Below are positions 51,822 to 62,611 of a stretch of DNA of 64,000 bases, one piece after another. Source of the stretch: Azolla caroliniana. Lineage: Eukaryota; Polypodiophyta. Every line of letters starts with the position of its first letter. The stretch's first letter is position 1. The stretch covers positions 18,414,001 through 18,478,000 of the forward strand of contig JBHGNT010000006.1 of NCBI GenBank assembly GCA_043228905.1. Direction: 5' to 3'. The notes under the pieces are model-generated. The model did no database searches. It was not told the origin of the DNA and worked only from the letters and a program-made list of their open reading frames with translations. The position numbers and the translations under genes are program-made.

Positions 51822-53220
51822 CCGTGTGTCTCCGCATACCCTTTTGCCACAAGTTGGGCCTTATACCGATTGATGATGTCGTCGACATTGTGCTTCACCT
51901 TGAGTATCCATCAACATCCGATTGCCTTTTGATGGGGTGAAGATGGGACGAGATCCCATGTCTCGTTTTTGGAGAGTGCTTTCATATCATCATTGATCAT
52001 TTCGACACATCGTAGGTCCTTCGCGGCTTTGGAAAAGGTTTTCGGCTCTCAGACTGTCGCGACCTTCATCATGAATGCATAATGATATGCGATGTAGTCA
52101 TTGTAGTAGAACCGGATGACTACGTTCTTCTCTCAAGTGGACCAACATGGTTGTTCACTTGTCTTGGGCTCTTGGTGTCCTCATGATAGGCACATCCAAT
52201 CCACCATACTCACTATCGAGTTGGTGAGCTGATTCCTTTCCATCTGAGTCTTCATACACAGGCATTTTGGCCTTCCCTTTGTCTAGTTTCGGACTTTACC
52301 GTGACATGCTTTGGTCGCTTGGAGGCTCTTACGGTTCACTCAATCTGGTTGAGATTGGACTCTCCTCAGGTGTGAGCATCAGTCGATCCTCCTACTCCAA
52401 GCCTATATCGAAATTGGTTTCGATTGGATCGGATGGAACTGGGTCGACTATGTACCATGATGTTGATTCATCGAATATGACATCCCTACTCACTTGTACC
52501 TTCCTGGTAGAGGGATTGAAGCACTTACACCCGTTTTGTTCGAGTGAGTACCCCAGGAGGATACATTTCTCGAGCTTCTGCCGCTTCTCATTGAGAATAT
52601 GTACGTACACAATCAAGCCGAATATCCTAATGTGGGGGTGGCATCGTGCACTTTGGATGTTATGCAGTGATGCATTATATAGACGGCCTTATTTTCTGCT
52701 TCATCCTAGTATGATTTTGGCAAATTTTTCTCATTCATTATTGCCCTTGCTACCTCTAATATGTGCCAACTTTTCCTTTCGCCTACTCTGTTTTGCTGAG
52801 GTGTGTGTCGGCAGGTAAACTCCCACTGAATTCCTTCTTGTCGAAGGTATGTTGTGAAGGTGTCGGAGAAATACTCTTTGACACCATCCAATCGAAGGCA
52901 TTAGACATGCTGACCTGTGGCTTTTTCGACTTCATTCTTGAATTTTTGGATGTGTCCGAACACTTTTCTCTTTTGTCGCATAGGGTAGATCCAAGAGTGC
53001 CTGAAGAAGTCGTCGATGAACGTGACATAATATCGGCATCCGCCGAATGTGGTTGTCTGTGTCGGTCGCGAAACATCGGAGTGGACTACATCCAAGACTC
53101 CTTTGCTCATAGTCCTCTCTATCGAGAATGGAAGTGCATTGTTTGCCAAACTGGCACGCCTAACATATGCTAGTGCTCTCTCTTTCCGTAAAATTCGGGA
53201 GTTCGATGACGACTCCATTC
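51822..53220 (-). pseudogene. pol: Copia-L integrase, linker and RT start
   Basis: RT start HNVDDIINRYKAQLVAKGYA then Glu (GAG at 51830-51832, the codon that is TAG in other copies). Integrase end MIVYVHILNEKRQKLEKCIL, YSLEQNGCKCFNPSTRK (52616-52392). Core QEGIQWEFTCRHTPQQNRVG (52891-52706), HSDVSRPTQTTTFGGCRYYV, TFIDDFFRHSWIYPMRQKRK (53218-52901). The Glu of the D-D-E triad is within QNRVGERKS. Frameshifts between blocks. Confidence 0.8.
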
Positions 53221-54545
53221 AATTGCATGTTTTGGAGCTTTTGAAGATTGATGTGACTGATTCTCTTGTGCCACAATTTCAAGTCGGTTTTGACTTTAAA
53301 GCCGTTTACAAACATGACCGACTTCACCTCGTTCGACTCGAGGATGAACATTCCGCCTTCTCGTCAACCGTAAGCTACCAGTCGACCATCTTTTTCAACG
53401 AGGCACCCTTCATTGTTGAACCGCACTTCCATGCCTTGTTCTACTATTTGACCGATTGAGACCAAATTTTTCGTGATGGTTGGGACCTACAGAAAGTTCT
53501 TGACGTAGGTTTGTTTGCCATCGTTCCCGAATGGGATATTTTTGACATGCTGAATGGGGTGAATTGTGTCATCCCTAGTTTTGACATAGCCAGGTCAATT
53601 GGGCTACCTCAGCTTTTGAAACCAATCTTCATGAGACGTCATGTGATTGGATGTTCCAGAGTTGACGAACCATACATTTTCTGAAGAAGAGGTGTTGGTC
53701 GAACCTTATTGCTCATTACAAACATTCTGCCATGAGCTTCATAATCGGATTTCGTGGCATAGTTTGTGAGTTGTCGGTTGATCGAAGATAACTCACATTT
53801 CTTCTTTCGACACTCCTCTTCCTAGTGGCCGAGTTTTCCACAGTACCCGCATTTGATCAGGTTGTTTTGGTGACTTGATCTGGCAGGATGGATCCCCCTT
53901 CTGCTGAACTCCCTTACTGTGTTCTGGCCTCTTGCCAATGATGGAAGTTGTCTTCTTCATTCGACTGACTATGTCGGCCTCGTCCAAATCAGCCTCTAAT
54001 TCCTCAGTCGATTCCTCTTCCCTCATTTGATTGGGAGGAGAGCATCTAATGTCTGGCACATTGCTCCTTGATTGGATGTAATTTCTTTAACCAATAATAT
54101 CGACTGAGGTCGAAAAAGGAGGGAGGATTCTCCCTTGCAAGAATGGCCGATCTAATCGTGCCGAATCGTGGTACTAAGCCGCCGAAGCATATTTGCACCA
54201 TTTCATCATCGTCGATGATGACATTTATCGATCTGAGGGCATTGCACAACTCCTCCATCTTCAAGGTGTAGTTGCCGATTGACATATCCCTCTGTTTGGA
54301 CACTGTTCAACTCTTGTCGGAGTTGAAATTTTCGTGTGGTTGTGTTTGCCACAATTATCATTTTGAGGTTCCCCCACACCTCCTTCGGCGTTTTGGCCTC
54401 TCAGATGTACCCGAGCATGTGATCATGAACGCATGATGCAAGGCAATATAACACACGACTCACCGCTTGTTCCCAAGCTAGGTGGTAGGCATGTGCCGGG
54501 TTGGGTTGATTTTCTTGTGGTCCTTCGATGTAACTCAAATAGCCT
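53160..54545 (-). pseudogene. gag: Copia-L gag, protease and pre-integrase
   Basis: Pre-integrase MFILESNEVKSVMFVNGFKV and LKLWHKRISHINLQKLQNMQ (53351-53160). Gag: IGNYTLKMEELCNALRSINV, EMVQICFGGLVPRFGTIRSA, ARENPPSFFDLSRYYW (54303-54046). The knuckle region near 53800-53850 reads CGYCGKLGHXEEEC with one stop. Many frame breaks. Cut by element M at 54545 inside the capsid sequence. Confidence 0.78.
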
Positions 54546-54728
54546 TGTTGCCCGTAGGAGTGTATGGGGCGGTGTAAGGGTCAATGTGATAAATGGGTTG
54601 CGGTATATGTGTAATGTATACGAGTGTGAGTGAGGAACAATTATGTGTATGAACACATGCACAATTATGTGCATGTGTGTAACGGTCCTATTATGTAACC
54701 ATTAAATTTGATGTACTCTATAAACCCC
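54546..54728 (+). repeat. Element M left LTR (truncated)
   Basis: Matches 55860-56048 with scattered differences, including a shared inner dyad of ACACATGCACAATTATGTGC. It lacks the last ~130 bp of the right LTR. Confidence 0.8.
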
Positions 54729-55859
54729 CTATGGCTAACCGGTGGAGAGAAGGCCGATGTTCGACAGAGCCAACAAACGGTGACGGACGGCGTCCAGCGA
54801 ACAACACTGACAGACGGTTTGGCAATTGTCCAACAGCCAACGAACAGAGTCGGTCGCCGAATAGCAGCGGCCGAACCGGCCAAGAGACGACCGAAGTCTA
54901 GCAGGTAGCCGGAGAGCTTGCCGAACAGACGTCTGACAATCAGCAGACGGCAACGGACACAGCTGAGATACAACCAACCGGAAAAAAGAAGTTGTCAATC
55001 TGACACAAAGATGGCCGGACAAAGCCGTCCTTGCCGACGGGCGGCATCCGACTGTCGGTTGGACAGCCGACAGACTATGTTAGAAAGTTGGTAGCCGATA
55101 GACGGTCGGACAAGAGACAACACTGGTTGAGAAATAGCCAGTGGACCGAGACGGCTAACATCCGACAGCCAGCGAACAAAGTCAGTTGGTGACGGTCGAC
55201 GGACATCAAGCCGACTCGAGACAACTGCCGGAAGGCGACAATCGGCGGCAATGGAGACGACATGCACAAGAAGAGAGAACAACATTAAACAACTGAAGAA
55301 GAAAGAATGAGGAGAAAAAGAAGAAGATAGACGCAGAGAAGAAGAAAAGAGGACAAGAGAAAGAAGGTGAAGAGAGGAAAAGAAAGAAGAGAGGGGTATA
55401 GAGAGAAAAATTGCAAGAACACGAGGGCATGCAATCGAATTTTAGAAGATCGAGGGTAGAAGAGAAGATTTCAAAAACTAGAGGGTACCTAATAAAAATT
55501 TAAAAAACATGAGGGTAAAAATTAGAATTTTAGAAACTAAAGGGTACAACATAAAATTTCGGAAACACGAAGGTACAGAAACTCAACTCACATGAAAGAA
55601 AGAATACATATACACGCAACATGATGTTGAGACCCAAGCCGCAGTGTAATAGCGATTCGTGGGTGATCCAATCGAGAGATGTGTTGACTAGATGAGAAGG
55701 TTCGAGTCAAGCAAGCTTCAATGGAAGTTATCAATTGTAGACCTATGATCCGGTCGAGGGATTTCCAATCGATGAGACGATCGATGGAGTTCTAGTCGAG
55801 AAGAATTGCCATGGCGAGTGGGTTCACCCTACGATGCACTCTCCCAGAGGCATGCCATG

Positions 55860-56175
55860 TGTTGGCTGTAGGAGTGTACAGGGTGGGGTAAGGGTCAACG
55901 TGATAAATGGGTTTTGGTGTATGTGTAATGTATACGAGTCTGACTGAAGAAAAATTAGGTGTATGAACACATGCACAATTATGTGCATGTGTGTAACGGC
56001 CATACTATGTATTCGTTACATTTGATGTACTCTATAAACCCCCTATGGGGCATGTAATGAAATATAGATTTGTCCCTCTCATTTTGTGTGTCTCATTGTT
56101 TCTCTCTCACCCTCACACGTAACCCCCTTCGGAGGGGGATGGAATCATTCTTGGCTCCACCCCCCATCCATAACA
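55860..56175 (+). repeat. Element M right LTR (316 bp)
   Basis: Runs TGTTGGCTGTAGG ... CCATCCATAACA. TATAAACCCCC lies at about 56034. CCCCCTTCGGAGGGGG (56113-56128) is a strong stem-loop in the transcribed part, a possible RNA terminator or polyadenylation structure. Confidence 0.8.
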
Positions 56176-56180
56176 AGCCT

Positions 56181-56404
56181 TGCCTAACAAGGTATTGGTG
56201 CATCTTGTACTCCCAAGATGCAAAGTTATTCTGTCGATTTTCTCGGTGGGAAGAGCACTTCCTATCTTAGTATTCATGTTGATATATTTTTATGGAGTGA
56301 GTTTGTTTTCTTGAATCTTCTTCTTCTCTTGATACGAACTGTGAAGGTTACTACTACAACGATCGACCAGTTCTTCATGAACGTTGGCGTAAACACAACA
56401 CATG
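56181..56404 (-). pseudogene. gag: Copia-L gag N-terminus and leader remnant
   Basis: Reading down from about 56256: SALPTEKIDR and the LGSTRCTNT-like sequence match the gag starts of Copia-C and E. The region 56260-56404 has no recognisable feature; the 5' LTR expected here is missing. Confidence 0.6.
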
Positions 56405-57144
56405 AGGATGGGCTTGGATCAAGCTACCAAACGCTTGGGGCCTTTGTGAAAATGTCAGTCGTCTGCAAATTCATGTTGATGTGTTGCAGATCGACATCTC
56501 TAGCAAGGACACGCTATTGAATGAAGTGATAATGCACCTGAATGTGCTTAGCCCGACCGTAGAATATTAGGTTGCGGTTCAGGTGGATGTTGCACATGTT
56601 GTCGTAGTAGAGGAGAATTGGATCCTTGATGGGAACACCCAGATCCTTCAATATTCTTTTGAGCCAAACGGCTTCACCTGTGACTATTGTCGTGCCAGTC
56701 TCTGTGCTCGAAAGTGCGACTAATATCTGCTTCTTACTGCTCCATGATATGGCTTCGCTTCCAAGGGAGAAGAAGAATACCGATGTTGATTGTCTGTCGG
56801 CTTTGTACCTGGTCCAATCGGCATCGGTGTACCCTTCGAGTTGAATCAATGTGGCTGATTTGTAGACAATGCTGAGATCCATTGTTCCACTTACGTAGCG
56901 TAGCATTCACTTAGCACAGTCCAGGTGAATGTTCTGTGGCGTCTGCATAAACTGGCTAAGGAGGCGGACCAGGTAGCTGAGGTTAGGCCGAGTAATGATG
57001 AGATAAATAAGGCTTCCAATTAGTTGCCAATAGTGAGTTGGCTCACACTCTTTTGTGCTAGACTCGACATCTAGCTTTAGGTTTCAATCAAGAGGGGTAG
57101 CGACAGGCTTACACTCTGTCATCCTAAAACTAAAGTGGATACCA
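56405..57144 (-). pseudogene. pol: Copia-N1 RNase H and RT end
   Basis: RNase H from 56906: MLRYVSGTMDLSIVYKS, LEGYTDADWTRYKADRQSTS, VFFFSLGSEAISWSSKKQ, VALSSTE then a deletion of EYRA (TETGTTIVTGEAVWLKRIL), YYDNMCNIHLNRN, KHIQVHYHFIQ. At 57084-57131 the RT words FRMTECKPVATPLD appear. The right end meets a TGGTAT primer-site remnant and an LTR, so the whole middle of the element was deleted. Confidence 0.8.
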
Positions 57145-57179
57145 TGTAAAGAATCGAGAGAGATTATGTGCAACGGAAT

Positions 57180-57247
<68 letters not shown>

Positions 57248-57524
57248 AGACAATGAAACAAGAAAATTGTATTAACAAGAACAAGAATGAACCAACAGTT
57301 ACAAAGAGGAGAGAATGTGCTTGTATAGTCACCTTCTGTCTATGTTCTCTCTCTACAACCACCACTTGCAAAAGAGGTGGAGACTTAACTATGTACCAAA
57401 TATGTGTCATGGAACCATAAAGTTCTATGACACACTAGTTATATACTAGGAGGTGGGGTGTTCACACACTTGAGTATACTAAGGTGTGTTCCCACACTAG
57501 GGAAGTTGAGTTTGGTTCTCAACA
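57145..57524 (-). repeat. Copia-N1 5' LTR
   Basis: Runs TGTTGAGAACCAAACTCAAC (from 57524) to CGATTCTTTACA (57145) on the minus strand. It is followed by TGGTAT, the start of the primer site, then directly by RT sequence. Matches the Copia-L 3' LTR. Inserted in Copia-N2 RT, about 200 bp of which is missing here. Confidence 0.78.
57181..57247 (+). repeat. (GT)n and (GA)n microsatellite in the LTR
   Basis: About 25 GT units (57181-57230) followed by about 8 GA units, within the transcribed end of the Copia-N1 LTR. Confidence 0.95.
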
Positions 57525-57704
57525 ATGATCAATTGTTGTCCTGTAGAGTCGCTCCAAATGAACATGGAATTGTCAGACTTAGACATTTTGAAGCCGATTT
57601 GGTGAAGAGATTGAGTTATCTTCGAATGTCAAGCATGTGGTGCTTGCTTTACACCGTAGAGAGGCTTTTTCTATCTGTAGACAACAATCAAATGTGTACT
57701 CGAC

Positions 57705-58300
57705 AAGATAAACAGATGTACACAGATATTTACATGGAAACCCTAAAGCGGGGAAAAAACCACGGGTGAACAGATTCTTCACTATAGTATAGTGGTTATA
57801 CAATACAGAGATGATTACAACACTCTCTCACAAGTGTATCAGCCGCACAGGGCTCTTCGCGTCTGTTGTTACACACATAGCTATGGCGCGGCTCTCACTT
57901 CTCTCTCTCACGCTCTATCGATCTACTGTTCTGCGCATACACACAGTTCTGCACACATACACAAAATTTGCCCTAGTTGTATATATACTTACACAACTTT
58001 CTGGCTATTTACATACGTAGCCCTCATGGGGTGCACACTTAGACTATTTACAATTATAGTCTCTCAAGTCACTCATCAACTCGGCTCCTCTCTCTTTCCC
58101 ATCTGGAGGGACTTGTTTCCACACATCATCATCATTATTATTATTACTATAATAATAATAGTCGAATCTTCAAACAGTCGACTCACTGTTTTCGACTCTT
58201 CGACTGTCGGCTTTCCGAACAGTCGAATCTTCCCTGTCATCGACTGTCGGCTTTCTGATCAATTGGTTCTTCCTCCCACTAGAGGGACATATTCCCAACA
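57705..58300 (-). repeat. Isolated LTR of the Copia-I type
   Basis: On the minus strand it starts TGTTGGGAATATGTCCCTCT at 58300, like Copia-I. It contains TATATATACAACTAGGGC. RT sequence of Copia-N2 lies on both sides (TACTCGAC / GTACCATG), but about 15 bp of target is missing on the left, so the TSD is not readable. Probably a solo LTR. Confidence 0.8.
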
Positions 58301-59090
58301 GTACCATGTACACCTCCTCATCTAATTCGCCTTAGAGAAAGGTGTTCTTGACGTCCATTTGATGGAGGTGCCACCCTTTTGCTACCACAAGCACGATCAA
58401 GATTCAGATGGTAGTCATCTTTGCCACCTGGGCAAAGGTTTCTTCGTAGTCGACCCCGTGTGTCTGCGCATACCCTTTTGCCACAAGTTGGGCCTTATAA
58501 CGATTGATGGTGCCATCGGCATTGTGCTTCACCTTGTATATCCACCAACATCCAATTGACTTTTGGTGGGGTGAAGAGAGGACGAGTTCCCATGTCTTGT
58601 TTTTGGAGAGTGTTTGCATCTTTTGGAGAGGGCACCACATATGTCGACCGGTTGCTTCTTCGACTTCGTGTTTAAATTTTTGGAAGTCTAAGAACACTTC
58701 ACTCTTTTGCTGCATAAGGAATATCTAAGTATGTCTGGAGAAGTTGTTTATGAACGTCACATAATATCAGCAACCACTAAATGTTGTCGTTTGGGTTGGT
58801 CCCCATACATCTTAATGTATTACATCCAGGATCCTTTTGCTCATTTCCTCTCTTCTGAGAATGGTTGTCGATGTTGTTTACCAAGTTGGTAGGCTTCGCA
58901 TACACCTGTAATCTCCTTTTCGGTAAAGGTCGAGAGTCCGATGATGACTCCTTTCGACTGCATTCCTTTGAGATTGTGGAGATTGATGTGGACGATCCTT
59001 TTGTGCCATAGATCTATGTTGGTGTTGGATCTATAGCCCTTGGCAAACATTTCCGATTTCATCTTGTGAGAATCGAGAATGAACATCTAA
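58301..59090 (-). pseudogene. pol: Copia-N2 pre-integrase, integrase start and RT start
   Basis: Pre-integrase: MFILDSHKMKSEMFAKGYRS, IDLWHKRIVHINLHNLKGMQ, CEAYQLGKQHRQPF (59086-58841). The 58715-58404 frame joins integrase QKSEVFLDFQKFKHEVEEAT directly to RT SKNKTWELVLSSP, losing about 1 kb in a frame-neutral way (integrase core and linker). RT goes on with GCWWIYKVKHNADGTINRYK and AKGYAQTHGVDYEETF, where the recurrent-amber codon is CAG. Confidence 0.82.
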
Positions 59091-59399
59091 CCTTCTCTTC
59101 GACCGCGAGCAATAATTTGGCCTTGCTTTTCAATGAAGCACCCTCTGTCGTTGAAGCGAACTTGCATGTATTGTTCAACAATCTGGTTGACAAATATCAG
59201 AATCCTCGTTATTGTTGGAACATGCAAGACGTTCTTGATGTATCCCTCCTTGTTGAATGAGACATTACCGACGTGCTGAATGGGGTGAATTGTGTCATCC
59301 CTAGTTTCGACATAGCCAGGTCGATCGGGCTTTCGTAGCTATTGGAACCAATATTCATGAGATGTGATGTTATTGGATGCACCCAAGTTGACAAACCAT

Positions 59400-60035
59400 A
59401 CATTTTCTGAGTTGGAGGTGCTGATCTGGTTGGAGATCATCATTGGGTTTGATCTATGCCTCATTACAAACATTCCGCCACGATCATCGGAGTCGGAGTT
59501 GGAGGCGTAGTTGGTGAGTTGCCGACTTATGAAGGCCGAGTCACTCTTCTTCTTCTGACACTCTGCCTTGTGGCTGAATTCACCACAGTATTCGCACTAG
59601 ACAATGTTGGTTTGCCGGCTTGGTCTGGCATGATTGCTTACCCTTCTTCCAAATGTTCCACCTCATGTGGTTGCAACATCTTGTCGGTAGTAGAAATTTT
59701 GTTTGCGGGGTTGTTCCTAGTTGTGTCGGCCTTGTTGAATCGGCCTCTTCTTCCATGACTTTGTCCCCTTCCTCCATCCAAGTTCGAATAGAGCATATGT
59801 CCTTCTTGCACAATGCTCCTTGCTCGGACGTGATTTTCTTGGACCAACAACATAGACTGGAGATTGGAGGGAGGATTCTCCCTCGTGAGGATGGCCGACC
59901 TTATTGCGCCGCACCAGGGTGCCAAGCCACCAAGGCATATCTGCACCACTTCATCGTCATCAATGTTGACATTGATCGACCCAAGGGAGTCGCACAGCTC
60001 CTTGATCTTAAAGGTGTAGCTGCCAATTAACATAT
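59400..60035 (-). pseudogene. gag: Copia-N2 gag
   Basis: From 60033: LIGSYTFKIKELCDSLGSIN, EVVQICLGGLAPWCGAIRSA, LTRENPPSNLQSMLLVQENH, then a Gly/Arg-rich part (GGRGQSHGRRGRFNK). The knuckle near 59560-59600 reads CEYCGEFSHKAEC (spacing shortened by one). The capsid N-terminus is lost at the Copia-O junction. Confidence 0.78.
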
Positions 60036-60097
60036 CCCTTTGTTAGATATTGTACTTCTTGCTCTGGTCGGCTTTGTCCTTCTTGACTCTGCGCCCA

Positions 60098-60790
60098 TCA
60101 CCACCTGTTCCCAAATTTATTGGATGTGACGACTTCTTTAGTCGACTCGGCTTCCTTTTTCTTCTTGTCTCCCCATGTATCGGTTGTTTCCTTCTCTTCG
60201 GCTACTTGTCTAGTGCCATTACCTGCCTTCCCAATTTCTGTTCCGGTTCTGGTTCTCCCCATATCAGTCCTGGTTCTCCCCCTCAAGTACGGCATGTCAA
60301 GATGGTGAAGACCAAGCATCTACAAAAAATGTTGCAACTTGTCGCGGCCGAGAGGTTTGGTGAAGATGTCAGCAACCTACCGATCCATCCAAACATACCG
60401 AAGTTCTACTTAACCACTAAGGACCTGCTCACACACAAAGTGGTAATGCACTTCTATGTGCTTCGTCCAAGCATGGAACACAAGGTTCTTGGCTAACTAC
60501 ATGCTCCTCATGTTGTCACAGTAGATCGGGATCCAAGTCAATACTTCGATTGAGAGGTCTTTCAGCAACCGTGGAAGCCGAATGGTTTCATAGGTGGCAA
60601 CGGTAGTGCCCCGATATTCAGCCTCAGTGCTCGATAGAGCCCAGTCGGCATCCGTATATCCGACCAGCTTCTTGCTTATACCATGTCGGTATAACAGTCC
60701 CTGGTCCTTAGTGCCGCTAACATATCTCAATATTCGGTGCGCGCACTGAAGGTGCTCCACGGTTGGCTTTTGTGTGAATTGACTGATCAC
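60098..60790 (-). pseudogene. pol: Copia-O RNase H and tail
   Basis: RNase H from 60790: MISQFTQKPTVEHLQCAHRI, LLYRHGISKKLVGYTDADWA, then directly [20 protein letters not shown]. About 32 residues between the first two acidic motifs are deleted in frame. YCDNMRSM follows, and after a stop the tail from 60319: HHLDMPYLRGRTRTDMGR, GDKKKKEAESTKEV, as in Copia-D. The tail is cut before its basic end. Confidence 0.8.
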
Positions 60791-60799
60791 GCCGACTGG

Positions 60800-62022
60800 A
60801 TAACTAATGTCGGGTCGGGTGACCGTTAAATAAATAAGGCTTCCAACAATTTGTCGGAACCGTTTCCTATGTCAGGCCTGTCCGGAGTTGGGACAAAGCC
60901 TTAGATTCCGGTCGAGGGGTGTGAAGACTAGTGGGCAATCCGTCATGCCGAACTCGTATAGCATATTCAGTACATAATGTCATTGTGACAGCAATATGCC
61001 ATCAGGGGTATGGATCACTTCAATCCTGATGAAATAATGAAGGTCCCCCAGGACCTTCATTTCAAATGCATCCGACAATTGGGATTTCACTCGACCAATT
61101 TCAGCAAGTCAGGTCCAGTCATGACCAGACCATCCACATATAGCAGGATACATACCGAACATTCTAGAACAATCCGGATAAACAACGTTGAGTCCGACTT
61201 CGATGCCGCAAACCCCATCTTACACAACCGGTGTGTGATCTTCTAATGCCAAGCACGGGGGGCTTGCTACAAGCCGTAAAGCGATTTCTTGAGTCGGCAC
61301 ACTACCGACTTGTTCATCTTCGAATGAAAACCGAGGGGTTGGATCATGTAGACCTGTTCTTCAAGGTCACCTTGAAGAAACGTATTCTTCACGTCCATTT
61401 GGTGAAGATACGACCCCCTTGCCGCTGCAACCACCAACACCACCAAACTATCGTCATCTTCACTACCGGAGCGAAGGTCTCATCGTAGTCGATTCCGTAG
61501 GTCTACATTTATCCTTTGGCTACTAACCGGACCTTGTACCGGTTGAATGAACCATCAGCATTATACTTTACCTTGTACAGCCACTTGCAACCGATCGGTG
61601 TGCAATGTCAGGGAGGGTCAACCAAATCCCATGTGTCGTTAGCATCGAGTGCCCGCATCTCTTCCTCCATAGCGGCCAACCATTGCGCGTCAATTACCGC
61701 TTCTGCGTAGCTCTCCGGCTCATGCACTTCTGCCAATTTTGTCATGTATGCATAGTGAAGCGCCATGTTCATTATAAACATTCCGCTTCACAGGGTTCTT
61801 CAGGCGGGGGGACCGGCGAAACTTCTCGTTAGCCGATTTCAAGGCCCTCTTGGCTGGCTCAGACTTCTCTTCTGAATATCTGTCTTTGTTCTGTCGGTCT
61901 TTGTTCTCTCCTTTTCTTCTTCTTCCCCTTTTCTTTGTGCCTGAACCATCTCTGTGGTTCCTTGTGCGGGGAGAGCACGACTGAGTCTCCACTACGAGCC
62001 AGCTCTTCATCTGACTGATCAT
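60800..62022 (-). pseudogene. pol: Copia-O reverse transcriptase and linker
   Basis: Linker 62155-61859 (SPISLWLSGPNERLSQDDQS, GKKKKRREQR), RT entry RRSPRLKNPVKR and MEEEMRALDANDTWDLVD. The key stretch reads AKG, TAA, Met, TAG (61503-61505), TYGIDYDETF, so the amber recurs here beside a second stop. VKNTFLQGDLEEQVYMIQP and SLYGL follow; the catalytic box is YVDG at 61129-61140, with the second Asp changed to Gly. Confidence 0.8.
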
Positions 62023-62611
62023 CTTGACTCAGTCGCTCATTCGGCCCACTTAGCCACAGCGAGATCGGACTCTCGTCTGGAGTACCGAATCCTTTTTCAT
62101 CTTCAGCCTGGATCGTTTTGGGCTCACAAGCCTCATTGTCCGGAATCAGGTCCAAGTTGGGGCACGGAGTTGGTAGAGAGTACCAGGATGCCGATTCATC
62201 AAATTAGACATCTCGGCTTACTCGCACCGTCTTTGTCCAGGGGTTGTAGCACTTATACCCTTTCTACTCATGTGAGTAGCCGACTAGTATGCATTTCTTC
62301 GACTTTGGGTCTAGCTCATCTGGCACATGCACATAGGCAATGCTACCGAATATCCTAAGGTGCCTTAAATTTGGCTCCGTCCGAAATATAGCTCGTGTGT
62401 TGACACCTTATCCCTGATACGGTTTTGGATGTAGACGGTCATTCGGACCGCTTCGGCCCAGTAGAACTTGGGCATGGTCTTCTCTTCTAGCATTTCCCTT
62501 GCCGCCTCCACAATCGATCAGTTCATCCTTTCAGCCACACCATGTTTTTTAGATGTGTATTTAGAACTGAAATCCTTTCTACTGCAAATAACTATTGAAT
62601 TGGCCAAAAAA
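62023..62611 (-). pseudogene. pol: Copia-O integrase end
   Basis: Frames broken, but MPKFYWAEAVRMTVYIQNRI, LRHLRIFGSIAYVHVPDE, KKCILVGYSHEXKGYKCYNP and SRDVXFDESASWYSLPTPCP can be followed from 62530 to 62160. Near 62540 GVAERMN-like residues carry the integrase Glu. Copia-P is inserted after TTGAATTGGCC. Confidence 0.72.

Larger units (their letters stand above)
48864..54545 (-). mobile_element. Copia-L internal region (with insertions)
   Basis: A minus-strand copia element: tail/RNase H, RT, integrase, protease and gag read from left to right in reverse. It is interrupted by a solo LTR of the Copia-A type (50234-50899), a gypsy solo LTR (50980-51821) and, in gag, element M (54546-56175). 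Its gag N-terminus is at 56181-56260. No 5' LTR is visible. Heavily mutated and among the oldest copia copies here. Confidence 0.82.
54546..56175. mobile_element. Element M: small non-coding LTR retrotransposon (1630 bp)
   Basis: Flanked by AGCCT at 54541-54545 and 56176-56180. Direct terminal repeats start TGTTGCCCGTAGGAGTG (54546) and TGTTGGCTGTAGGAGTG (55860). The right copy is 316 bp ending CATAACA. The left copy matches only about 183 bp (to CCCCCTATGG, 54728); its end and the primer site are lost. The inner 1.1 kb has no domain and is compositionally odd: 54780-55260 is made of degenerate repeats rich in GACGG/GACAG/CCGAC, and 55280-55400 is purine-rich. Size and lack of coding fit a TRIM/LARD-like non-autonomous element. 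Strand not fixed; LTR order suits either reading, TATAAACC at 54716 suggests plus. Confidence 0.82.
57525..60035 (-). mobile_element. Copia-N2, decayed copia element
   Basis: A minus-strand copia internal region: RT pieces (57525-57704 and 58301-58610), integrase start, pre-integrase and gag. It is interrupted by an isolated LTR (57705-58300) and joined at about 60040 to the 3' tail of Copia-O. No LTR of its own is visible. Confidence 0.8.
60050..62611 (-). mobile_element. Copia-O, internal region of a copia element
   Basis: Minus strand: tail, RNase H, RT, linker and integrase, closest to Copia-D/E. It lacks its 3' LTR on the left and is cut on the right in the integrase by the Copia-P LTR. 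Confidence 0.82.

Noticed and set aside
57084-57410. Frame with Thr-His repeats
   Set aside because: Translation of the GT microsatellite in the Copia-N1 LTR, fused to an RT remnant.
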